From NCBI GenBank assembly GCA_013397935.1, contig VZRN01002232.1, forward strand, positions 440,889 to 504,888: a stretch of DNA of 64,000 bases, written 5' to 3'. Positions 24,189 through 34,900 of the stretch are shown in pieces. The notes beneath the pieces were generated by a model. It had not been told where the DNA came from and ran no database searches. It saw nothing but the letters and a program-made list of their open reading frames with translations. Within the stretch, counting starts at the first letter, position 1, and every line of letters starts with the position of its first letter. A program made the translations under genes and the position numbers. The DNA comes from Dasyornis broadbenti (Eukaryota; Chordata; Aves; Passeriformes; Dasyornithidae).

Positions 24189-26088
24189 CAAGCTGGAATG
24201 ATTTCACAATCAGATAAGGACCAGCACATCATAAACACTGAAAAAAAATATAAACAGAACTTACACTCTCACACCAACCAAACAGCAGAAAAAATACAAG
24301 TGCAATTACTGGCTGCTATGTGAACTGTTATCTACCAAATGGTTTTCTTACAGTACTGAGATTTTTGTCTCCATACTGCATGCTTTCAACAAATGTGGTT
24401 TGCATTTCACCCAAGAAACACAGGATCTCCTTTTTAATATCGATATAAAAAACCTAAGTGTTTGACATTAAGTTGTCTATAGTAAATAGCTGACTGGAAG
24501 CAAACTGTTCTAAGTTGGAAATAATTAAAGATTTACAACCCTGCAGTGGTAAAATTCGTATTAAATTCTTAAGTTGGAAATCCACAGGTGCAGAAAGGAA
24601 AGGTTTTGGAGAAAGGCAAGATGGTAGATTGAAGTATGTAAACTTTAAAGTGGGTGAGAACTGTGTGGGAAATATGATTTTTTGAATGTTTCTTGAAAAG
24701 TAAGGCAATGTCTTATGAAGACAGCCCTGGGAAAATGGCAGATTCCATGGTGGCCTGAGAGGTCAGGAAAAGAGAATGCATGATGTGCTGTGCTCAGTTA
24801 TCTCTTCAAGAAGAAAGAGGGACTTGGAGAAACGGGCATGTAGATGAATGTGACAAGCAGAGAACATAAATATTTGGAAATCATGGCATCCTCTCAGGTG
24901 AAATAAAAAACCATTGTCACTAGCTACGAGGAAGCAAAAATGGCACAACCTCAACCAACAGAGGTAGATAAACAGTCATTGACCACCTGAACTGCCAGAA
25001 AAATCTGGGGTGAAGCACAGACTGAAGAAATGAAAGTTGAAAAGACCTTTTTAAGAGAATTATTAGAAAATGAAAAAATACTACTCTTTTGAAGAGGAAA
25101 AAGCAAATAGTTTCAGAGCTGGAAAGGCAATATGAAGAAATAGATAATGTTGATTATTTCTGAAATGTTAAGGCAAGATGAAAACATTAAGAGCACAATA
25201 TTAGAAGATAACTTTCTCCTCCCTCATATTTTCTTGAAAGTCATATTTGTGTAGAAAGCCACAGAGAAACAAGTCTATTCCCATGGACACACTGAACTCC
25301 AGCATGAATTAGGTGGTTACAATAATACATCACATGAAGTGGAAATTATGATTGACAAAAATAACATAAGGCAGTGAACAACTAAGGAAGAACAGAGAGA
25401 GCTGAGGAAAAGTTTTGTCATGGCAACTGAATTTCTCACTATTGAAGGTGCAGGAATCAGCCTCAGAAGCAGCCAGTTTTCTCAGATAATTATCAGGCTC
25501 TGAAGAGAAGTACTCTGCACAAAGAATCACTGGACAAAAGCATTTACCTGCAGAAGGAGCTGAGACATTCCACAAGATTAATTCAGTCACATACAGCAAA
25601 CTGTGGCTGATGTCAGAGTCTGAAATAACTCTGGTAGAAAGCACAATTTACCCTGGAAACAAGGGTCATGCAGAAGTCTGGATTCTCGATCCCCAAAAGA
25701 ATGCGTTGCTCACAATCTATTGTTCAAAAGGAGCAAGCATTTAGAGAACGCATTTTCAAATAGAAATTTTTCATGTTTTAGTTAAGGCTTTCAGCAGTGT
25801 GATGGCAGAATGTGGTAAAATAAGGTCTTCACCACAAAAGAGAGTTCTGGCATCACTCTGAAGAAAAGGACCACAGCTGGAGGTAAACAGAGCTTGAGAT
25901 AATCAAACCTGGTGCCGATGAAGGAACGATGATTCACTTGGCAGAGAAACACTTCTCATAGACACAGTTTTGCTCATCACTACTTTGAATATGAAACTAT
26001 AAGCACAAACATGGGATGGTCGGAGCATGTGGCTGCCATGATAAGCGCACTGCACAGACAGGAGAGGGTCTTCTTACAAAGCAGAGCA
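24189..26088 (+). pseudogene. Eroded coiled-coil coding sequence
   Basis: About 1.9 kb is purine-rich on the plus strand and reads as protein-like, Glu/Lys/Gln/Ser-rich segments broken by stops and frame changes. Examples are ISQSDKDQHIINTEKKYKQN at 24201, TEEMKVEKTFLRELLENEKI at 25021-25080, continuing in another frame as KRKKQIVSELERQYEEID from 25092, then EMLRQDENIKSTILED back in the first frame from 25162. Others are SDNYQALKRSTLHKESLDKS from 25482 and, near the end, EHVAAMISALHRQERVFLQS before a GT at 26089. The pattern is that of a former coding exon with accumulated indels and nonsense changes. It could be a lost upstream part of the C4orf50-like gene or a decayed copy of another coiled-coil gene. 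No parent was identified. Confidence 0.5.
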
Positions 26089-26339
26089 GGTATGAACAGT
26101 TTCATTTTCTTATTTTGTTATGTGTTTTTTTATTACATTGTAATTTATGTGTGATGGTTTTCTTGAGGAAACTGGCTGATTGGGCTGACATGGTCCATTG
26201 CATTTATGATTTCTTTTTCTGCACTGAGCTAGCAGGATTTGTACTTTTGGAAAACAGAGTATATCATTACAGTCTTACTATCTGTTGTATATTGATATTT
26301 ACTATAGAGCTGGGAACGGGTACAGTGTGGTAATAGGGT

Positions 26340-26528
26340 GTTCAGGCTTTCGAATAGGCTGTCCAGGGAACTGGTAGAATCACCATCCCTGGAAGTGTTC
26401 AAAGATGTGTGGATGTGGCGCTTGGGGACATGGTTTAGTGCTGCACTTGGGCAGTGCTGGGTTAGTGGTTGGTCTTGATGCTTTTAGAGGTCTCTTCCAA
26501 CCTTAGTGATTCTATTATTCTGTGATTC
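26340..26528 (+). mobile_element. CR1 LINE 3' end
   Basis: GGCTGTCCAGGGAACTGGTA, ACCATCCCTGGAAGTGTTCA and CTCTTCCAACCTTAGTGATT lead to the ATTCTATTATTCTGTGATTC tail. This is the standard 3' end of an avian CR1, truncated and without ORF. Confidence 0.93.
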
Positions 26529-27339
26529 AGTCCATACAAGATGATGGGCCTGATTTTCTGTTTTTGTGACACAGCTTTCAAATCATATGTTGCAGCTGTA
26601 TAAGTGAAGAAGGAAACTGTAAGTTTCTCTTTGCTTGTGTCAGTTGTAAAAGCTTTCCCGGTTTCACGCTACGGTTTAAAATGATATTAATTTGGCTTCC
26701 ACTGTAAATTATTAATGAGAAGAGTAACAATTTTCACTATTATTGTATGTGCCTTTTGCAGTGCTATTCAGGGATGACCATTGTCACAGAACAGTCTATT
26801 CCATTTACAGATATTAAGTATAGACAAAATATTCATGTCTCAAGGAACTCTAAATTGAAGATACTGTTCCATTTAGGAAATTATACCATCCAGGGGAGAG
26901 CCATAATTATGTTAACAGGTCTCAGGGATTCGGGGTCTCTGAGAAGGGACTGGGCTTGGTAAGTCTTGAGCTCACAAAGTGGCATGAACTTTGTCATCCA
27001 TATGGATTTATTCTTTGATGTCTATCCACACTTGAAGCCTTTAGGTATCATGTCGTCTTAATGGACTGAGGAGTGGCTGAATCGTTTCAGATCTATGTCC
27101 TTGTGTGGCTGACATAAGCCCAGTGAGTTGATAAAATTGACCAAAATTGTAAAACTTTGTGTAAATGACCAAACCTGTGAATAGCACATAACAAAACATC
27201 AAAACATGAGGTGATAAGAGAACTGTTTTCTAAAATTCTTTTGCACTGACTTTGTGCAATTTTATACTACTCAGTATAAAAAATGTTTCTTTTATTGTCT
27301 TCTTTGCACTGTAGATTCAGCATTTGTCTACCAAAAAAA

Positions 27340-27386
27340 NNNNNNNNNNNNNNNNNNNNNNNNNNNNNNNNNNNNNNNNNNNNNNN
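27340..27386. other. Assembly gap (47 N)
   Basis: A run of N is bounded by A7 on the left and A6 on the right, so the missing bases are probably a poly-A tract of uncertain length. The open frame through it is artificial. Confidence 0.98.
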
Positions 27387-27518
27387 AAAAAAGAAGAAAT
27401 AGTAATTGCATTATTTTCTCAGTAATAAATCCAAACTCTGTGGCTGAATTCCAGTTACAGATCCAATTTCAAATCCACACAAATGTAGCGAAATCAAAGG
27501 CGTTTCACAGGTGCCAGT

Positions 27519-28111
27519 TGGCTGAGGTTTAACCCAGCTGACAGCCAGGCACCATGCAGCCACTCACTCACTCCCTCACTCTTCCACCCACCAGTGGGGA
27601 GGAGAACCAGAAAGAAAAGGTAAATCTCATGGGTTGAGATACAAACAGTTTAATAATTGAGAAAAACTTTACTATAATAATATGCTAATACTGCTACTAA
27701 TAACAATTGCAATTTATAAAGAGAGAGAGAGAGAATTTAAGAGGACCCAAGAGAAAAAATGTGCTTCTCACCACCTGCTGACCAATGCCCAGCTAGATCC
27801 TGAACAGCGATCAGTCCCTTTCTGGATAATTCCCCGCAGTATATACACTGAGCATGAAGCTCTGTGGTGTAGAATATCCCTTTGCACAGTTCAGATCAGC
27901 TGTCCCAGCTGTGCTCCCTCCCAGCTCCTTGTACAGCTCCTCACTGGCAGAGCATGAGCCACTGAAAAGTCCTTGACTTAGGATGAGCACTACTGAGCAA
28001 CAGCCAAAACATCAGCATGTTATCAACATTATTCTCATCCTGAATCCGAAACACAGTGCTGTGCCAGCTTCTGAGAAGAAAATTGTCTCTGTCCCAGCAG
28101 AAACCAGGACA
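27519..28111 (-). mobile_element. Avian ERVK-like LTR
   Basis: The minus strand begins TGTCCTGGTTTCTGCTGGGA and ends GGTTAAACCTCAGCCA, about 593 bp with TG...CA ends. The layout matches the LTR at 15996-16602, including a TATATA region and the ATTCTCATCCTGAATCC stretch near its start. A GA microsatellite lies inside (27720-27734). No primer-binding site or retroviral gene follows, so this looks like a solo LTR. No clear target-site duplication was found. Confidence 0.8.
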
Positions 28112-28724
28112 CAGTTATAGGACTATACTTACTGAAGTGAGTTTCTGAAGAATTTTTAGATCTATGACTAAAAGAGGCAGAAGAAAAGAACCAAACTTAG
28201 CTTGCCTTCTCAAGCCCAAATTGGAAAATTTCTTTCAGCCATGGTTTTGTAACCTGTCAGAGGTGAAGTAGATATAAGTAACATACTGCATGCAGAATTC
28301 CAAAATACTGGTTAAATAAATGGAATGTTTTCTCTGAAATAGTTACAGAATGCCTTTTGAATAGGAGATATCCGTTTTTTAGTCTTCTGTCTTGAAACAA
28401 TAATAATGTAATACCTTTATCCAAAATAAATGCACTCAGTTTTATGAACTCCCATGTTTAGTAGAAAATTATTCTCTTTTCAAAACTTCGATGTGTAATT
28501 CCTTTATTACTTAGTCCAACTGAATCTTTTATAGGGATCTCATGTGAATGGCAACTCCCTTCATACATGCTAATGGGGCTAATGAAATGAGACTTTCTCA
28601 ATAAATAATAAATGTGCTCAGAATCAAGAAGGACTGTGTTCATTTGATCATCGGAGGCTTAGACTCTGTTATTACATGCTTAGACTGTAGTACACTGAGA
28701 ACTTAATTTGGGCTTTTTTCCATC

Positions 28725-28993
28725 ATGGATCCTTCATCTGGAAGAGAACAAGAATTTTGTTACTGTATTAGAGTGCCCAGTAATGAAGGATTTGCTATCC
28801 TGAATTTCAGTGTTAAAATTGCTACTTCCTGGGTTTTTCAGGAATTAGAAGATGCAAGCACACCTGATGAAAAAGTAAACAGTGTTGGAGAAGAGAATTT
28901 GAACCTCAGAACAAAAGAGCTGGAAAAGTCAGAGCATAAACTGAAAGGTGTTCTAGAGGACTATGTGGAGTCAAATTCCATCCTAAGAAATAG
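28725..28993 (+). CDS. C4orf50: C4orf50-like exon 1 (as read here)
   Basis: An ATG in good context (A at -3, G at +4), 18 nt after an in-frame TAA, opens MDPSSGREQEFCYCIRVPSN and runs straight into ELEDASTPDEKVNS and LNLRTKELEKSEHKLKGVL. The exon ends in phase 2 before GTAAAT. A good acceptor (CTGGGTTTTTCAG) sits at 28841, so the true exon may be 28842-28993 with upstream exons elsewhere. In that case the first 39 residues would not be protein. The coiled coil starts only after 28841. Confidence 0.65.
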
Positions 28994-31900
28994 GTAAATA
29001 AAAGGGGGGTTTGCATTAAAATTTATTGTTATGTGACAAATGTACTCTCCACTTTGCCCTGGGTACGGGCTGGCAAATGATGCATGCAGAACCAGCAAAA
29101 AGAAAGACTTCATGTGTTTTTATAGAGTCAGAGAAGATGCATGTGTAAGTATTTTGTATAGCTGTCAGAACAGAAATGCAATAATAATTTTTTAAAGAAT
29201 TATTACTTAAGTAAGATTTACAGCATGGTCTAAAATATTCTTGCAAATAACCAGAGCACTTTCTCAGGATGTTTAATTCTTAAGTATTCATATGGTATAA
29301 ATTCTGTTTGTAAAGTATATCCCTTTCCTTTTAAAATAAGAGTTAAATTGGAACTTCATATTGTAAAAAAAGTTCCTTGTTTCAGAAAGCTTCATCTCAT
29401 TTAGTATGTTAATACTAATCATTACAGTAGATGAAGGCTCCATTAAGCATTAATTATACATTTGACTAGAATAATGAGGTTTTGATACTCAGCAACAGCA
29501 CTGTTCTAAAGAAAGTCGAAGTTAAAAAGGATAGGAAATATAAATGGCATTAAAACAGCTATTTGTATAATTTTTAATTGCTTTGAATTCATCAAGGAAT
29601 TTTGATAGAAATACTTTAATAGTGGCTTTTTGTCAAAATAATAATTAATCTTTTTTTAAACATCGTCATATCACACCTCAGAATGTCACACTACCGTTTT
29701 AATAGCAACAGGCAAAGCAAACCTCTGTTTTGCCAAAATCCATCTCTGTGAGCAAAGTCAATGCAATTATGCACTGTAGGTTTCAGTACCCACTGCAGGT
29801 ACATTACAAGTAAGATATTTTCACTTCAGTCCCTAAAACATAGGTCCTTGTAGGTTACCTGTAATGTTAATTTTGATGGGAAGAATTTACTGTCATAAAG
29901 TTTGACTTCACTAACTGTGAACGTACCAAAATCCTATGATCAGGTAGGTACCTGCAGAGGCTGAAGTGTTGTGGTTGTCTTTAGGCTAAGTTATTCCTTC
30001 ATATAGCATGCCAAACTCCATTGAACAGAAATCTTGTAAATGTGTTTGTTTATGGTATTCTTACTGAGTCAGCAAAAAGGTGTTTAAAAGTTTTGACACT
30101 CTCCAGCAAACTCCATTAGACTTGTTAAGAATTAAATATTTGTTATATTAGTGATCAAAAATTTGTTACTATTTTATCTTTGGGAGACAAATACAAAAGT
30201 AAAGATAAATAGATGCATTGCTTGTGACTACTTATCCATCTGGAATTGTACTAGCAAAACATTTTTGTGTTTTGTAATAGCAAAACATTGCCCCCAGCTT
30301 TCACAGGATGAAAGAGCTGGAGCTGTCACACAAAACATTTCTTGTGATGATTGATCAACTCAGTGTGAAGCTGACCCAGATTGAAAGTGTCAATGTACGC
30401 ATTAAAGGGAAGCTGAGAGATGTTCAGGAGGACCTGATCAGCTTGGTGAGTGGGATATTGTTGCAAATGACCTAGTTTATTTTCTCTTTGTAGTAGTAAT
30501 TTATAAGTCAAGCTCATCTCCAGTGACCTCTGTTTTGAAGCAATAAATTGTCTCAGCCTTTCTCTTTTTCTACAACCAAAGAAATCAGAAGAACTTTTAG
30601 ATGTCCCCCCCCCTGCCCCCAGCTTTCTATTTCTCTATTGTTTTTGACAGCAGTGCTGTTATTTCTCTCATTTGGGCCCTTGATCTTTTAAATTTATGCT
30701 CCCCCTCCTTTCTTTCTCCCTAGAACCCATTCAGTGTACTCCTTCCTAGGTCAGACTTTATCCTTCTAGCCCCATACAACAGGCATTTTTACCTTGTTTG
30801 CTCATTGGATGGATTAATGAAAATGGAGAAGGAATGAAAGATTTTAAGAACAGCCTTCAGTGAAACAATGTCTTTTGATTCTGTTTATCAAAAGATATAC
30901 TTTCATTTTCTCAGCATTTTAGGTCAAAGTTGAATACTCTGACAGGACACTAGTAACCTGTGGCAAGATGCACAAGCATGAAGAATAGTGTGGTTTTGTA
31001 ATTAAAAGTGAAATGTATTTTTCAAGACTCAGGAAGCTTAGACATACATTCCCATCAAGAGTTAACAAAATGAAATATTAGCCCACATCTACCTGACTTT
31101 TCAGCCTTGTGTTCCTTCTGACTAGTCCTTGCCAGTGAACGCCTCACACAGGAGACTACTGAAGATCAAAATGACTGATCTAAAGAAGTCCTTGAAAAAA
31201 ACAAAGTCATTCCGTCATGTCTCTGTGCCTTCAGTCTTGCTTCAAAGTTGCTGCAATGTCCCTGTGATACTGGTGGCTCTTACTCTGCTCAAAGCAAGGG
31301 CAGTACGAGATTCATGAAAGCCTCTTCTGCCTTTCATTGGCATCTTTCACCTCTGTATTGTCTGTGTTCAAACAAACTCTAGTGCAATTGAAAATACCAA
31401 AGTCTTTCTCAAGCTGTTTCAAAAGGCATCTGTTCCTTTCTCCTTTTTGAGGAGGCTCGTAAGAGGAGCTGACAGATGACAGGTGTGGTGAAGAGCAAAG
31501 GGCAAAACCTTGGGCTCTGGAAAGAGCGTGTCCTGTTTTCTATAGCAGAACCACAGCTTCTCTGCCTGTAAACACCCCAGTGCTACAGTAGTGTCAGTGT
31601 TAAGGATCTGTTACTGTGTAAGTCAGAGCTGGATACATGAATTACAGTTCTAAGGTTTATTTTGATTTAATATGTACTGTAGAACATGCAAAAAAAAAAA
31701 GTGTTTAAAAAGTTCCTGTATTTCATGTAGTAGTAGATGTGGGTGAGTTTGTGTTTAGTTTGTTTTCTACTGAGACATTTCAGTGGTGGCTGAAATGACA
31801 AAACAGGTTAATTTTGCTCTAAATGCAGTATTTTACTGGCTTTTAAAAAAAATTCCTGAGTTTTCAGAAAACAAGGGCAGAATTATAACTAAATTAAGAA

Positions 31901-34900
31901 AAATTATAAGGGAAGAAGAGATTTAATATTAAGATGTTAACCATACATCTCACTGAAATGATAGGTTGAGAACCAAAAGAAGTCAGAGAAGAAGCACAAG
32001 GAAAAATTGCGTTGGCTTCAGGAGCAGCTGAAGACTAAAGAAGATGAAATAAAAAGTCAGTCAGAATATTTTGAGCACTACAAACAGAGGCAGAGACAAC
32101 AGACAGCAATACTGAGAAAAAGGGACTGTTACCTTCAGAGCGAGGTATCTAGGCTGGAAAAGCAAGTCCTAGATCTTAATGCCCAGATTGCTCTTTTGAC
32201 ATCCGAGTTAGAAGAGGGAATGGTGCAGCACCTCCAGCAGAAGCTGCAGTCAGTGTGTACTGGGACTCAGGGCTGTAAACAGCCTGGCACGGAAGAAATG
32301 GAATGGAAGACTTGTATTGAAAATGTGGAGCATGATGTGAAAAGCCACCTTGAGGCATTTCAGCAAAACCTGAAGTTCTTGAAGGGAAAAGGAGAGGACA
32401 CCAGAAGAGAACAGGCAGACCTGCTGACTGAACTGCAGTGCTCTCAGGACACTGAGGACTTTCTCAGAACAAAGTTGGAAGAATCTTACCATCATGTCTA
32501 TAGTTTAAAATTATCTGAAATCAAACTACAGGAAAAAGTGGAAGAGCTTTTAGATGAAAACAGAACTTTAAAAGATCAAGGTACTCTGAAGTTGAAAAAA
32601 GAGAAAGAAAGAGACAAGAATGTACAGGAATGTACAAGACTGGCAGATGGGGACAACTGTGTTAACCTGGTAAGTAAAAATAATGGAAAATGTAATTATT
32701 TTTTACCTTTGTGTCACCCTGGATTACACCTGTCATTAAATGTGCGGTCAAGATGCAAGTGTGAGGCTTTATCCTGCCTGATATTTTTTTCCTTATTTTT
32801 GTTTATTCGTTAGTATTTCCCAGTGTCTCATTCACACCCACTGGAATCAGTAGTTGGTGCTTCATTGCATCAGTGCTTTTGTTAGGTGCACAGTGAGGAC
32901 ACTCAACAAATCTTTTTTCCTTAAGCTTTGAAGTGATGTGCTCACGGCAAAAGGTCTCAGCTGGCACTAAAAGTAGAGCCCAGAAGAACTTCTGAGACTT
33001 CTGTCTTGTGGACATCATTCAGTGAAGGAGGACACATATGGTTGGATGAGCTTTTGCATGTTATTCATGCCCAAATGCTGGAGCAAAAAGTACACTTGAC
33101 AATAAACCTTGTCTGTGAGATTTTCTGGATAATGGTAGACAAGGGAGAATGGATGCAGCATTCATGACCGGGAGTGAGCTGAGATATTCCATGGCTTGCA
33201 GCTCTGTAGCTTTGTGATATGCCCTGAATATGCTGAATGGGACTTGTTTGCTTCGAGCACTTCACTCCAGCACTGCATGGGAAAGCTCTGCGTATGCTGG
33301 AATATGGCATTCAGCTTCTGCCAATTCATTTTGCTGACAAGGAACAATTCTTTTCACAGAGTGGACTCAAACAAAGTTTTATTCTTCATGCACTGAGGTG
33401 GAGGGTAGTTTTATTCTGAGAATTTAAATAAAGTGAGATCAGCTAAGCCTCACATTCAGATTGTGACCTGGTATCCCAAGAACTCTCATGATTTTAACTG
33501 CAGTTAACCAAGAAGTAATGGGCATGAACAAAACCTTTCGTTATAGGAGGTCAATTACCAAGAGGTAATGGGCATGAACAAAACGCTTTCATACAGGAGG
33601 TATAGGAGCTGGGAGAAGCTAGAGAGGATTTTGTATCCATAAAGCTAGAGGAAATAAAGATAACTTTTTTAACCTGGTAGTTGAATGCACCTTTGCAGGC
33701 CTGGCGATTTTGGACCATTAGTGGTTCTACAGTCCCGAAGCAGTGAGCTCCAGGAGGCTGCCTCTCTGAGAGAGAGAGAGAGAGAGGTGAGATCATCGTG
33801 CAGTAACCAGCAGCATGTGGGTGATCTCTGTGGAGAGCTCAGAAGCTGCACTGCAGCCCACATCTCTGTAGCTGCCCTGAGGTGGCAGAAAGACCAACTG
33901 CTTATCCTGAGCCATTGCTATAGTTACTTTAACCAGTGTATTCACTTTTCCTTGGAAATGAAGAATAGGGTTTAAAAATATTTTAAGATACTTCTCATGG
34001 GACTTGCACTGAGTTGTAAACCGGTACAACAAATAAATGCACTGTGAGGGGACTGCACAGCTAAAATCAAGAGGAGAGAGGGATTTCAGAGCCAGAGAAG
34101 AATTAGTGAAGAATTGCTATTGGTTTGATAAAATTGAGAAAAGGAGAAAAAAATTTTGAGTTATTTGAAGGTGTGAAAGCAAGATACACAACTGACTAAT
34201 TGCCTGAGACTGATCCAAAAAGTCTTCAAGAAACAGGACTCTCTCTATGCTGCACTCTAATAAAAGCCTATTTTTTCCTCTACATGAAGTTTTCTAAACA
34301 TTTCTAATTATTAATTTACGTCTGTGGTGTCATAGGAGGTTACAGTCTCTGTTACCCACTCTGTGCTATAAATGAACAGGCCATAATTTGTGTTTATTTT
34401 AGTCTGCTGCAGAGTGGATAGTGTTCTTTAAATGCTGTGTATAGCATCAGCAGCATCAAATCTTGTGCCTTCTGCATTTCTGGTTGTCTCTTCCTCCTCT
34501 TTTGGTACTCCAAATACACTTGCATTTTTCTAGTAGAAAATGACTTGAGATAGCAAGGAAAAGATTTCAAGATCTATGATGAAAGGAGAAGGGAGACACC
34601 TGGTGTTTTTCTGTAAAACTGAAGAGGCCTTTCCCCCCTTATCAGGAGTTTTACTAGCACCTATTAAAATAGAATTTCTAAGTCTCAGCACCTTGATCTT
34701 GTAGTATTTACGCCAAAATAGTTACAAGAAAAATCATATTTGAGCTCATCATACTCCATCAACAGCTATAAAAATGAGAAATTGTATGCAATACCAGAAA
34801 GATTTTTATGCTGTCACTTTCCTAGAAAACTGCTTGTATAACATTTCTCAGTGAAAGAGCAAATGGGATCATTTGCCTATTTCACAGCCAGGAAAAGATT

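Larger units (their letters stand above)
21790..28724 (+). other. JAKMIP1 3' flank and intergenic region
   Basis: The region holds the JAKMIP1 3' untranslated region (extent unknown), a candidate alternative last exon, eroded coding-like sequence (24189-26088), a CR1 end, an assembly gap and a minus-strand LTR. No intact gene is seen. Confidence 0.6.
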
